DNA from: Leucobacter sp. wl10
GTDB taxonomy: Bacteria; Actinomycetota; Actinomycetes; Actinomycetales; Microbacteriaceae
NCBI RefSeq assembly: GCF_003569785.1
Contig: NZ_KZ983994.1
Coordinates: forward strand, 62,001 to 126,000
Length of the DNA: 64,000 nucleotides
Direction: 5' to 3'
Shown here: one piece after another, positions 39,772 through 48,052 of the stretch
Numbering within the stretch: the first letter of the stretch is position 1
Layout of the letters: the number at the start of each line of letters is the position of its first letter
Position numbers and translations under genes: made by a program
Notes under the pieces: model-generated
The model's database searches: none
Told to the model about the DNA's origin: nothing
What the model saw: the letters and a program-made list of their open reading frames with translations, nothing else

Positions 39772-40968
39772 TCACCGCGTCGAAACGATGATCTCGCGGG
39801 CTGGGGCCGGCGAGTTGCGGCTGCGCTGAGCCCGGATCTGGCCGTCGATGACCACTCCGGAGATGCCGGGGATGTCACCTCGGGCGATGGATTTGAGGGG
39901 GTGGTCCTGAGATCCGCCAGTGGGTTCCTGGATGAGCACCAGATCCGCGGGCCTCTGCTCCTCGAGCACGCCCTCGTCGCGGCGCAGCACGCGCCCAGCG
40001 TTCCCGGTGGCGTACGCGATCACGTCGGTGGGGGCCACGCCGCCGATCGAGGAGAGTTCGGCGATCGTCTTGATGATCGCCATGGGCATCACGCCCGTGC
40101 CCGACGGCGTGTCCGAACCGAGGATGATGCGCTCGAGGCAGTCGTGCTCGGCGGCGAGCCGCTGGATCTTGAGGCTCGCCGAGAGGTTGCCCGCCTGCAC
40201 CAGTTGCAGCGCCGCCGACGATTCCCGAACGAGCTGCTCGACATCGGCGTCCGGGAGACTCGTCGTCCCGCCATTGATATGCCCGGCGATGTCGGGGGCC
40301 ATCGCGAGGAGATCGTCGACCGTGATCGGCGCGATACCGGGAACCGACGATGCGCCGCCCGAGTGCGACATGACGAGGAACCCGGCTTCCTGCGCCCAGC
40401 GCACGTGCGGCACGGCGTCCTTCGGCACGCTGAAGCCCCCGAAGCCGACCTTCATGAGCCAGATCCCCATCGCGGCAAGCTCCGCGTAGTCGCTCTCCTC
40501 CATGTACGGCCCCGTCATCAGGGAACCGCCGTGGATCCGCACGCCGCCCGGACGGTTCAGTGAAAAGGAGCGCGCCGCCGCCACCGCGACCGCTTTCACG
40601 CCGTCGCGGTCCATCGGGCGACCTGGGAAGTGCACCTCTCCGGCGGACATCATCGAGGTCACTCCACCGTGCATGTAGCTCTCGATGAAGCCGATCGCGT
40701 TCTGCTTCGGATTGAAGTCGCCGATCGCGAAGTGGGTGTGAGTGTCGAAGAGGCCCGGGATCGCGACCGATCCCTGCGCATCGATCGTCACGTCCGCATC
40801 GTTTTCCGCCCCGTCGAACGCCACGATACGACCGTCCTCGATCCGGATAGACTCCGCCTCGCGGACCGGATCCCCCAGGCGGCCGCTGACGAACCCTCTC
40901 AGGTTGTGGATCAGGAGGCTGCCCTCCCGCGGACCGAAGCGTCCAGCCTGATAGCTTTCATCCCACAT
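39772..40968 (-). CDS. Enamidase-like amidohydrolase
   Basis: A 398-residue amidohydrolase. Metal ligands sit in DTHTHFAIGDF near residue 74, with further conserved blocks HGGVTSMMSAGEVHFPGRP, RIHGGSLMTG, VMSHSGGASSVPG, IAGHINGGTTSLP, LGSDTPSGTGVMP and a C-terminal RSRNSPAPAREI. The order and wording (HGGVT.M.SAG..HFPGRP, SHINGG, DAPSGTG-type) closely recall enamidase of the anaerobic nicotinate pathway, which hydrolyses a cyclic enamide. Start 40968 has an AAAGGTGAAG leader. It is first in line downstream of the MHS transporter on the same strand, so the pair may import and hydrolyse a ring amide. Enamidase identity is inferred. Confidence 0.82.
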   Translation of the reverse strand: MWDESYQAGRFGPREGSLLIHNLRGFVSGRLGDPVREAESIRIEDGRIVAFDGAENDADVTIDAQGSVAIPGLFDTHTHFAIGDFNPKQNAIGFIESYMHGGVTSMMSAGEVHFPGRPMDRDGVKAVAVAAARSFSLNRPGGVRIHGGSLMTGPYMEESDYAELAAMGIWLMKVGFGGFSVPKDAVPHVRWAQEAGFLVMSHSGGASSVPGIAPITVDDLLAMAPDIAGHINGGTTSLPDADVEQLVRESSAALQLVQAGNLSASLKIQRLAAEHDCLERIILGSDTPSGTGVMPMAIIKTIAELSSIGGVAPTDVIAYATGNAGRVLRRDEGVLEEQRPADLVLIQEPTGGSQDHPLKSIARGDIPGISGVVIDGQIRAQRSRNSPAPAREIIVSTR

Positions 40969-41056
40969 GTGAGGTCTTCACCTTTCCTGTCTGGCCGATA
41001 TCCGGACGGACATCGGCAGGTTCTCTTGTCGCAATTCCCGTATCGCGATCATCGCG

Positions 41057-42376
41057 TCACCGCTGTCGAAGCGGTTCCGGTATCGCTTCCTCCGCGACGT
41101 CTCTCGCCGACTCCCGGGCCACCGCGACGGCGACGACCGTGATGATCAGCATCGCAGCCACGTACACCGCCACCGCGATCCAAGTCTCGAACCGGCCGTA
41201 GAGGGCCACCGCGATGATCGGGGCGAAGGCACCGCCCAGCACCCCGGAGAGCTGATAGCCGAGTGAGGCTCCGGAGTATCGGACCCTCGTGGGAAACAGT
41301 TCGGTGGTGAAGGCGGCGAGCGGGCCATACATCGCGGCCCAGAACAGCATCCCGACGAAATCAGCAACGAGGATCAGGAAGGTGTCGCCTGTCTCGAGCA
41401 GGGGGAAGAATGCGAACACCCACAGCAGTGCCCCCAACGCGCCGCTCAGGTAGACCGGACGGCGCCCTACACGATCGGAGAGCGCACCGAACACGGGGAT
41501 GAGCAGCAGCATGGCCGCCGCGCTGACGAGCACGGAAAGCAGGGCGGTCGACTCGGGAACGCCCACCATCTGCGTCAGATAGGTCACCACGAAGAGCACA
41601 TAGGTATAGAAGGCGACATCGGTTCCGATCCGAGAGCCGGTGGCGATCAGCAGCTCGCGCCACTGCGTCCGGAGCACCTCGACGACCGGCAGTTTCACGC
41701 GCTCGCCCGAGGCTGCAATCTTCTCGAACTCTGGGCTCTCGCTGACGTGCAACCTGATCCAGAGGCCGACCCCGACGAGGAGTACGCTGAGCAGGAACGG
41801 CACTCGCCAGCCCCAAGCGATAAACGCTTCATCGGATGTGACGGCAAGCATCAGCGCGAGCACGCCGTTGGCCATGAGGAGGCCCAGCGGCACGCCGATC
41901 TGAGGCCAGCTGGCCGCGAAGCCTCTTCGCTTGGGGTCGCCGTGCTCAAGAGACATGAGCACGGCACCTCCCCACTCCCCACCCAGTCCGAAGCCCTGCG
42001 CGAAACGGAGGATCGTGAGCAGGATCGGGGCCAGAGCGCCGATCCCGTCGTAGGTGGGGAGGAGCCCGATGAGCGTCGTGGCGACGCCCATGATGAGGAG
42101 GGTGATCACGAGCACCTTTTTGCGCCCGATCCGGTCTCCGTAGTTTCCGAAGACGATCGCTCCGATGGGCCGGGCGATGAAACCCACTGCGAAGCTGCCG
42201 AATGCGAGCAGAGTGCCGGTCAGGGGGTCCACGGACGGGAAGAAGAGCTGGTTGAACACCAGCGCGGCTGCCGTGCCGTAGAGGAAGAAGTCGTACCATT
42301 CGAGCGCCGTTCCGACGACGCTGCCGATGACAGCGCGCTGACGGAGTGCACGGGTGTGCGCTAGGCCTTCAGACAT
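41057..42376 (-). CDS. MHS-family (shikimate/proline-type) MFS transporter
   Basis: A 439-residue transporter of the metabolite:H+ symporter group. The opening AVIGSVVGTALEWYDFFLYG is diagnostic. It is followed by RPIGAIVFGNYGDRIGRKKV, RFAQGFGLGGEWGGAVLMSL, and in the second half ALSDRVGRRPVYLSGA and ELFPTRVRYSGASLGYQ. Substrates in this group are organic acids, betaines or aromatic carboxylates taken up with protons. Its start overlaps a 23-codon ORF. It is divergent from the LysR gene, the probable regulator, and upstream of the enamidase-like gene. Confidence 0.92.
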   Translation of the reverse strand: MSEGLAHTRALRQRAVIGSVVGTALEWYDFFLYGTAAALVFNQLFFPSVDPLTGTLLAFGSFAVGFIARPIGAIVFGNYGDRIGRKKVLVITLLIMGVATTLIGLLPTYDGIGALAPILLTILRFAQGFGLGGEWGGAVLMSLEHGDPKRRGFAASWPQIGVPLGLLMANGVLALMLAVTSDEAFIAWGWRVPFLLSVLLVGVGLWIRLHVSESPEFEKIAASGERVKLPVVEVLRTQWRELLIATGSRIGTDVAFYTYVLFVVTYLTQMVGVPESTALLSVLVSAAAMLLLIPVFGALSDRVGRRPVYLSGALGALLWVFAFFPLLETGDTFLILVADFVGMLFWAAMYGPLAAFTTELFPTRVRYSGASLGYQLSGVLGGAFAPIIAVALYGRFETWIAVAVYVAAMLIITVVAVAVARESARDVAEEAIPEPLRQR

Positions 42377-42440
42377 CGCTGTCCGTTCCGAGGCGCGAGC
42401 AGTGCTCGTCGCGCGTCCCGCAGAGGTCTTCCAGTCTCAT
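42369..42440 (-). CDS. 23-codon leader ORF coupled to the MHS transporter
   Basis: ATG at 42440 follows GGAGAGAACACG. The peptide MRLEDLCGTRDEHCSRLGTD ends DSDV and its stop overlaps the transporter start by eight bases. A good ribosome site plus overlap suggests a translated leader that couples translation. The two cysteines are six residues apart. It may be chance. Confidence 0.35.
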   Translation of the reverse strand: MRLEDLCGTRDEHCSRLGTDSDV

Positions 42441-42559
42441 CGTGTTCTCTCCTTCGAGTACCAGTCGCACCCGTGCGACCTCCGGTTAGACATCGTCCGC
42501 TTCTATCAAACGACTTCCGCCATTCTTGCGACCTCATTCCCTCACCACAACCGCATATC

Positions 42560-42576
42560 TCTTGCTCAAGACAAGA
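42560..42576. promoter_or_regulatory. LysR-type box upstream of the LysR gene
   Basis: TCTTG (42560-42564) and CAAGA (42572-42576) form an inverted repeat with a 7-base spacer, containing a T-N11-A LysR-type motif, 20-36 bases before the LysR start. The divergent promoter region is notably AT-rich against the window average. Confidence 0.55.
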
Positions 42577-42595
42577 TTATTCTTATACTTTATCC

Positions 42596-43504
42596 ATGAT
42601 CGACACCCGCCATCTCGTGACCTTCGAGGCCGCTGTTCGCACAGGAACATTCGCGGGAGCGGCACGCGAGCTCGGCTACACTCAGCCCGGCGTGAGCCAG
42701 CAGATCCGGGCGCTCGAACGGAACCTGAACGCGGCGCTCTTCACCCGTTCCGGACGCCTGCTCCGCCTCACCGACGAGGGCGAGGCACTCGCAGCGCAGG
42801 TCGATGCGCTGCTCGCGGGGCTACACGCGACCGAAGAACGGATCGCCGCGGTGAGCAGACTCAGGCGCGGCCTCGTGAAGGTGTGCGCCTTTCCGAGCGC
42901 GAACGCGACGCTCGTGCCGACGGCGATCTCACGCATGCGCGATGAGCACCTCGGCATCGAGATCGAGCTCTCCGAGGCCGAACCACCAGAGTCGCTGGAG
43001 ATCCTGCGGCGGGGGGACTGCGACGTCGCCGTGACATTCCGCTACGAGCAGGAGACGCAGACCGAGAGCGATGAGTTCATGTCGATCCTGCTGCTGCGCG
43101 AGCCGCTCCTGCTGCTCATGCCGAACAGCCATCCCCTCGCCCGTCGTCACACCGTCAAGCTCGACGAGCTGAGCGAGGAGCGCTGGGTTGCGGGTTGCGT
43201 CCGCTGTCGAGGCGAATTCGTCGACGCCTGCCGTGAGGCCGGTTTTACTCCGCGCATCGACATCACGACAGACGACAATCTCGCGGTCCAGAGCTACGTC
43301 GTCTCAGGCCTCGGCCTCGCGATGATGCCGCGCATGGTGCAGGCCTTCTTGCGGCACCCCGGGATCCGTGCACGCCCGGTACTGCCCGAGCGGGAGCGGT
43401 CGGTCATGGCCACCGTGCTGCGCTCCAACCGCCGCGCACCAGCCGTCGAGCATACGATCGCCTCGCTCACGCGAGCAGCAGAGCAGCTCTCGACACAGGC
43501 TTAG
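42596..43504 (+). CDS. LysR-family regulator
   Basis: A 302-residue LysR regulator. The winged helix is LVTFEAAVRTGTFAGAAREL, then GYTQPGVSQQIRALERNLNA and ALFTRSGRLLRLTDEGEAL. The inducer-binding domain follows (RGLVKVCAFPSANATLVPTA, then LRRGDCDVAVTFRYEQE and VVSGLGLAMMPRMV). ATG 42596 comes right after a TATACTTTAT-rich promoter. Divergent from the MHS transporter and followed by the class-V aminotransferase-like gene, so it probably controls both. Inducer unknown. Confidence 0.92.
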   Translation: MIDTRHLVTFEAAVRTGTFAGAARELGYTQPGVSQQIRALERNLNAALFTRSGRLLRLTDEGEALAAQVDALLAGLHATEERIAAVSRLRRGLVKVCAFPSANATLVPTAISRMRDEHLGIEIELSEAEPPESLEILRRGDCDVAVTFRYEQETQTESDEFMSILLLREPLLLLMPNSHPLARRHTVKLDELSEERWVAGCVRCRGEFVDACREAGFTPRIDITTDDNLAVQSYVVSGLGLAMMPRMVQAFLRHPGIRARPVLPERERSVMATVLRSNRRAPAVEHTIASLTRAAEQLSTQA

Positions 43505-43651
43505 TTTTCGAAATGTATAAGCAGCGCTTTGTCTTACTGCGGTGGATTAGCGCTCGACCTTGGATGACCGGTCGCCCAGAATGGAGTCGATTATCCGCAC
43601 GCGCTCCCCCGCTGCGGCACCCGGCACCGTCCAAAGAACCGAAGGAGCCCG

Positions 43652-45364
43652 ATGCAGGTCGAACAGCCCGAGACCGAAAACGTCACGACGAGCGCACCGC
43701 TCCTCGCCCGGATTCGGGAGGGCGTGATCGGCGACGACTACGTACTGAACGGACCCTTCGGGCCACGGCGGATCACCTACGTGGACTACACCGCGAGCGG
43801 GCGTGCGCTCGCATTCATCGAAGATGTCATCCGCGACCAGGTGCTCCCCCTGTACGCGAACACCCACTCCGAGTCGAACAAGACCGCGCTGCAGACCACC
43901 AGTCTTCGCGAGGATGCGCGCGAACTCATCCGGCGCTCCGTCCACGGCACCGAGGATACGGTGGTGATCTTCACGGGCAGCGGTTCCACCGCAGCCATCA
44001 ACAAGATGGTCGGGATCCTCGGCCTCCGCCTGTCTGCTGACCTCGACGAGCGGTTCGGGATCTCGTCCCGCATCCCCGAGGCGCAACGGCCGGTGGTCTT
44101 CATTGGCCCCTACGAGCATCACAGCAACGAGCTCCCCTGGCGGGAGTCCATAGCTGACGTGATCACGATCCGCGAAGACGACGAAGGCCGGGTCGACCTC
44201 GAGCATCTCGCGTCAGAACTGGAGCGCTACGCGGAGCGCCCGCTGAGAATCGGCTCCTTCAGCGCGGCGAGCAACGTCACCGGCATCCTCACCGACATCG
44301 ACGAGGTCACGCGGCTGCTGCACGGGCACGGCGCACTCGCGTTCTGGGACTACGCAGCCGCGGGTCCCTACGTCGACATCGACGCCTCGAAAGTGGACGC
44401 GGTGTTCCTGTCACCTCACAAGTTCATCGGAGGCCCCGGCACACCGGGCCTGCTCATCGTCAACCGGTCGCTCCTCTCGAACTCCGTTCCCGACACCGTT
44501 GGCGGTGGAACCGTCGCGTACGTCAGCCCCGTGGCGCACCGTTACATCACCGATCCCGACCATCGCGAGGAAGCGGGCACACCTGCGATCGTCGAGTCGA
44601 TCCGGGCCGGCCTGGTCTTCGCGCTCAAGAACGAAGTGGGCGCGCCGACGATCCACGCTCGCGAGCGAGCCCATCTGGAGCGAGCCTTGCGAGCGTGGGG
44701 CGAGCGACCCGAGATCCGGATGCTCGGCAGCACCGCAGCCGAGCGCCTCTCCATCGTCTCGTTCGTCATCACCCGCCCGGACGGCAGGTACCTGCACCAC
44801 AACGCTGTAGTAGCCATGCTCAGCGATCTCTTCGGCATCCAGGCCCGCGGCGGCTGCTCCTGCGCGGGGCCCTACGGACACCGGTTGCTCGGCATCGGGC
44901 CGGATCGGTCTCACGAGTTCGAGCAGGAGATCGCCCGCGGGAACGAGGGCATCAAGCCCGGATGGGTGCGGGTGAGCTTCAACTACTTCGTCAGCGACGA
45001 AGTAGCCCAGTACATCGTCGACGCCGTGTCCCTGATCGCGTCCCACGGCTACAAGCTGCTGCCGCACTACCGGTTCTCGCCGCGTACCGGTCTATGGCGG
45101 CACCGCGAGAGCGCCGACGAGGCCCCCCTGCGACTCCACGATCTGGGTGTCGGAGCACCGAGCAGCAAGGGGACGGGCCGAGCGGCCCGCCTGCCGGAGT
45201 CGGCGCTCGCCGCACACCTCGCCGCCGCCCGCGAGCTGTTCACCTCGCTGCCCGAGCCTCGCTCCGAAGAAGAGGCCGCGGCCTCCGGCAACGCCGCGGG
45301 TCTCGGAGCGGAGTTCGAGCGCCTGCGCTGGTTCGAACTGCCTGCAGCCTCGCTCGAAGAGTAG
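43652..45364 (+). CDS. Class-V aminotransferase/cysteine desulfurase-like PLP protein with long C-terminal extension
   Basis: A 570-residue PLP-dependent fold type I protein of the NifS/Csd superfamily, about 170 residues longer than a typical desulfurase. PLP contacts are visible: FTGSGSTAAINKMVGILG, YEHHSNELPWRE, WDYAAAGPYVDID and the Schiff-base lysine in FLSPHKFIGGPGTPGLL. A cysteine-rich loop RGGCSCAGPYGHRLL stands where cysteine desulfurases hold the active-site cysteine. The last 130 residues add a distinct domain (HGYKLLPHYRFSP, then an Ala/Glu-rich tail). Substrate may be a sulfur or selenium amino acid or a different amine. ATG 43652 has AAGGAG. It is the last gene of the putative inserted cassette. 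Confidence 0.85.
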   Translation: MQVEQPETENVTTSAPLLARIREGVIGDDYVLNGPFGPRRITYVDYTASGRALAFIEDVIRDQVLPLYANTHSESNKTALQTTSLREDARELIRRSVHGTEDTVVIFTGSGSTAAINKMVGILGLRLSADLDERFGISSRIPEAQRPVVFIGPYEHHSNELPWRESIADVITIREDDEGRVDLEHLASELERYAERPLRIGSFSAASNVTGILTDIDEVTRLLHGHGALAFWDYAAAGPYVDIDASKVDAVFLSPHKFIGGPGTPGLLIVNRSLLSNSVPDTVGGGTVAYVSPVAHRYITDPDHREEAGTPAIVESIRAGLVFALKNEVGAPTIHARERAHLERALRAWGERPEIRMLGSTAAERLSIVSFVITRPDGRYLHHNAVVAMLSDLFGIQARGGCSCAGPYGHRLLGIGPDRSHEFEQEIARGNEGIKPGWVRVSFNYFVSDEVAQYIVDAVSLIASHGYKLLPHYRFSPRTGLWRHRESADEAPLRLHDLGVGAPSSKGTGRAARLPESALAAHLAAARELFTSLPEPRSEEEAAASGNAAGLGAEFERLRWFELPAASLEE

Positions 45365-45424
45365 TGTCGCGATCCGGTGCCGAGTCCACGCATCCACGGT
45401 TTCGCTCAGCCCATCGAATCGGGC

Positions 45425-45533
45425 TCACGCTGCCCGCGCTGCCCGGCGAGGGTTGAGCGACGGCTGGGAGGTCGACGTGGTGCTGGACGACCGCAGGGAC
45501 GCCCGCGTGCACATCGCGCTCGACGGCGATTGA
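45425..45533 (+). pseudogene. Fused relic of the histidine kinase 3' end and the PepSY gene
   Basis: Bases 45429-45461 match 38659-38691, the kinase stop region, at 29 of 33 positions. Bases 45458-45527 match 39264-39333 inside the PepSY gene at 67 of 70 positions. The last bases (GATTGAGT) equal the PepSY stop region. The intervening 570 bases are missing. No product is expected. Together with the real genes left of 39580, it brackets the 39.8-45.4 kb cassette. Confidence 0.8.
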
Positions 45534-45544
45534 GTCCCCTCACC

Positions 45545-45667
45545 GACACCGCTCGCCCGGAACGTGAGCCCGCCGTAGTCGTTGCTCCAGACGCACGTCA
45601 GCTCGGCGCCGCAGGCGAGCAGGCGCACGCGCGCGGGCACCTCGACGGGATTCGCAGGCACGCTCAC
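45545..45667 (-). pseudogene. Relic of an aminoglycoside-phosphotransferase-like kinase N-terminus
   Basis: In the minus-strand frame, about 40 residues read SVPANPVEVPARVRLLACGA then ELTCVWSNDYGGLTFRASG. The VW.N..GGLTF pattern is the N-terminal lobe of APH(3')-type small-molecule kinases, preceded by the usual VP..V..LA.G. No start, catalytic loop or remainder follows; both ends run into the neighbouring relic and a large inverted repeat. A truncated fragment. Confidence 0.5.
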
Positions 45668-45675
45668 CCCGCTAT

Positions 45676-45750
45676 GCCTCGGATCCGTGTGCGCCTTCCG
45701 GGCGCTTCTGGACCGGTCGAGCGCCCGGAAGGCGCACACGGATCCGAGGC
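45676..45750. repeat. Perfect 31-bp inverted repeat with 13-bp loop
   Basis: The left arm 45676-45706 (starting GCCTCGGATCCGTGTGCG) is the exact reverse complement of 45720-45750, with a 13-base loop. A hairpin this long and perfect is exceptional in the window. It lies 16 bases past the stop of the pspC-like gene and next to two gene relics. It may act as a terminator for that gene, or be a remnant of mobile DNA. Confidence 0.9.
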
Positions 45751-45766
45751 GGCGGACGGCACCGGA

Positions 45767-45949
45767 TCAGTCCTCGCCGGGGATGACGACCCACAGCAGG
45801 ATGTAGGCCCAGAGGGACAGCCCCAGGAAGAGCACGGCGAGCACCGTGAGCACGCGGACGAGACCGGTGCTCCACCCGAAGCGATTCGCGACGGCCCTGC
45901 ACACCCCGGCGATGACACGGCCCTCACGCCGACGGACGAGCTTGCTCAT
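45767..45949 (-). CDS. PspC-domain small membrane protein
   Basis: A 60-residue stand-alone PspC domain: RRREGRVIAGVCRAVANRFG, then WSTGLVRVLTVLAVL and a hydrophobic helix ending VVIPGED. Such proteins sit in the membrane and belong to envelope stress systems in actinobacteria. The conserved G(V/I)C.G(L/I)A-type opening (here GVCRAVA) is present. ATG 45949 is preceded by GGATGGAGGTATG-type purines. A 31-bp perfect hairpin follows its stop. Confidence 0.88.
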   Translation of the reverse strand: MSKLVRRREGRVIAGVCRAVANRFGWSTGLVRVLTVLAVLFLGLSLWAYILLWVVIPGED

Positions 45950-46184
45950 ACCTCCATCCTGCCCGGCGCCGCGCCGCGCCGAAAGCTCCGGCCGCGGATT
46001 CTCAGGTGCGCGCCCGAGCCCGGGGCGCGCACCGCCGTCGGGTGCGGCGCCGAACGCCCCGAATCGCGCCGCTCATAGCAAAACGCGAGCGCCGAAGCAA
46101 GGGGCGACGGGCCGCCCGCTCCCCCGTTCGCGGCGACACTAGACTGTGGGCACACTCGAGGCGCGAAGAGGGGGCTCGGTTCGC

Positions 46185-47249
46185 ATGCGAGACTCGAACG
46201 GTTTCAGAGGCCGCGCGGCCGGGCCCGCCCTGACGCGCCGCGCCCTGCTCGGCGGATTCGGCGCGGTCGCCCTCGGCGGCCTGGCGGGCTGCGCGAGCGG
46301 ATCCGCGTCCCCCGGTTCGCCCGGAGGCTCGTCGGCGGTGACCTACCAGCTGTCGTGGACGCACTCGGTGCAGTTCGGCGGCACCTATCTGGCCCGGGAT
46401 CGGGGACTGTTCGACGAGCTGGGCCTGCAGGTCGAGCTCGCCGCCGGCGGACCGAACGTGGCCGGCGACACCAGCACGGTGAGCGGCGCGGCGCTGATGA
46501 ACATCTCGTCGGCCGACGGCGTCGCGCGGTCCAACGCCGAGGGCGCCGAACTGGTGGTCATCGGCGCGCAGTACCAGAAGAGCCCGGGCACGATCCTGTC
46601 ACTGGCCGATGCGCCGCTCGAGCGCCCCGAGGACCTCGTCGGCAAGAAGATCGGCGTCGCGGGCGCCGACACCCCGGCGCTCGACGCCTTCCTCACCATC
46701 AACGAGCTGAGGCGCGAGCAGGTGGAGTTCGTGCCCAGCCAGTACGATCCGGCGGTGCTCACCGCCGGGCAGGTCGACGGCATCTTCTGCTTCTACAACG
46801 ACCTGCCCGTGGCGCTGGCCGTGCAGGGCGTCGCCGGCTACTCGATGCTGCTGGCCGACTTCGGGTACAACCCGATGAGCCAGACGTACACCGTGCTGCG
46901 CTCCAGTCTGGAGGACGAGCGCAAGCGCGACCGGGTCGTGCGGCTGGTCCGCGGCGATGCGCAGGGCTGGCAGCTGTACCAGGCCGATCCGGGGGCCGCC
47001 GCGAAGCTCGCCGTCGAGATGTACCCGGATGCCGGACTCGATCTGGCGACCCAGCAGAAGCAGGCCGAGGTGCAGCTCGACATCATGTACTCCGACGCCA
47101 CCGACGAGTTCGGTTTCGCGTGGTTCGGCGACGATCAGGTCGCCGAGAATCTGCGGCTGTTCGAGCTGCTCGGCATCGAGGGCGCCACGGAGCAGATGTG
47201 GGATCGCTCGATCCTCGAAGAGGTCTACGGGAACGGCCCCACCGCGTGA
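46185..47249 (+). CDS. NMT1/ThiY-like ABC transporter substrate-binding lipoprotein
   Basis: A 354-residue binding protein with a twin-arginine-like signal (LTRRALLGGFGAVALGG) ending in lipobox GLAGC. The mature part begins VTYQLSWTHSVQFGGTYLAR, then DRGLFDELGLQVELAAGGPN. Other NMT1/THI5-type features are YQKSPGTILSLADAPLERPE, DLVGKKIGVAGAD and FCFYNDLPVALAVQG. These bind hydroxymethylpyrimidine, riboflavin-like or other aromatic N-heterocycles. ATG 46185 has GAAGAGGGGG. It forms a gene set with the following ATPase and fused permease. Confidence 0.9.
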   Translation: MRDSNGFRGRAAGPALTRRALLGGFGAVALGGLAGCASGSASPGSPGGSSAVTYQLSWTHSVQFGGTYLARDRGLFDELGLQVELAAGGPNVAGDTSTVSGAALMNISSADGVARSNAEGAELVVIGAQYQKSPGTILSLADAPLERPEDLVGKKIGVAGADTPALDAFLTINELRREQVEFVPSQYDPAVLTAGQVDGIFCFYNDLPVALAVQGVAGYSMLLADFGYNPMSQTYTVLRSSLEDERKRDRVVRLVRGDAQGWQLYQADPGAAAKLAVEMYPDAGLDLATQQKQAEVQLDIMYSDATDEFGFAWFGDDQVAENLRLFELLGIEGATEQMWDRSILEEVYGNGPTA

Positions 47250-48049
47250 GTCCCCACCCGACCGGGGGTGCGCCGCGGGTCGTCTGCACCGCGGTCTCCA
47301 AGACGTTCCCCGCTCCGGGGGAACCGCTCGCGGTGCTCGAACCGCTCGATCTGACGCTCGAGGCGGGGTCGGTAACAGCGCTCGTCGGCCCCTCGGGCTG
47401 CGGCAAGTCCACGCTGCTGCGCATCGTCGCGGGGCTGGAGCAGCCGGATGCGGGCGGCGCCGTGAGCATCGGCGGCGACGAGCCGCTCTCCGTGCGGCGG
47501 AGGGGCGAGCTGGCCATCGCGTTCCAGGACGCCTCCCTGCTGCCCTGGCGCACGACCGAGGGCAACGTCGCCCTCGCGCAGCGCCTGGCCGGGCAGCCGG
47601 TCGATCGCGAGCGCGTCGGGGAGCTGCTGCGCACGGTCGGGCTGGCGGGCTTCGAGCGGGCGCGCCCGGCCCAGCTCTCCGGAGGGATGCGGCAGCGGGC
47701 GGCCATCGCCAGGTGCCTCATCACGGCGCCCCGGCTCCTGCTGCTGGACGAGCCGTTCGGCGCGGTCGACGAGCTCACGCGCAGGCGGCTCAACATCGAA
47801 CTGCCTCCGCTGTGGTCGGGCGCCCAGACGACCACCCTGCTGGTGACCCACTCGATCTCCGAGGCGGTGCTGCTGGCCGATCGAGTGCTCGTCATGTCGC
47901 CCCGTCCGGGCCGCATCGTCGCCGATCTGGCCGTCGATCTCGACCGGCCGCGACGCATGGACCAGCTCCGCAACGCGCGCTTCGGCGAGCTCGTCGAGCG
48001 GATCGGCGCGCTGCTCGGCGTCGATCGGGTCGCCGGCGACCGGGGCTGA
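47246..48049 (+). CDS. NitT/TauT-type ABC transporter ATPase
   Basis: A 267-residue ATPase of the nitrate/sulfonate/pyrimidine group. Walker A GPSGCGKSTLLRIVAG, Q-loop AFQDASLLPWRTTEGNVALA, signature LSGGMRQRAAIARCLI, Walker B LLLLDEPFGAVDELTRRRLN and VTHSISEAVLLADRVLVMSP. The QDASLLPW motif is characteristic of this group. GTG 47246 overlaps the binding-protein stop by GTGA. Confidence 0.94.
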   Translation: MSPHPTGGAPRVVCTAVSKTFPAPGEPLAVLEPLDLTLEAGSVTALVGPSGCGKSTLLRIVAGLEQPDAGGAVSIGGDEPLSVRRRGELAIAFQDASLLPWRTTEGNVALAQRLAGQPVDRERVGELLRTVGLAGFERARPAQLSGGMRQRAAIARCLITAPRLLLLDEPFGAVDELTRRRLNIELPPLWSGAQTTTLLVTHSISEAVLLADRVLVMSPRPGRIVADLAVDLDRPRRMDQLRNARFGELVERIGALLGVDRVAGDRG

Positions 48050-48052
48050 GCG

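Noticed and set aside
39772..45364. Genomic island with integrase
   Set aside because: No integrase, transposase, tRNA target or att repeats visible; only the gene relics suggest insertion.
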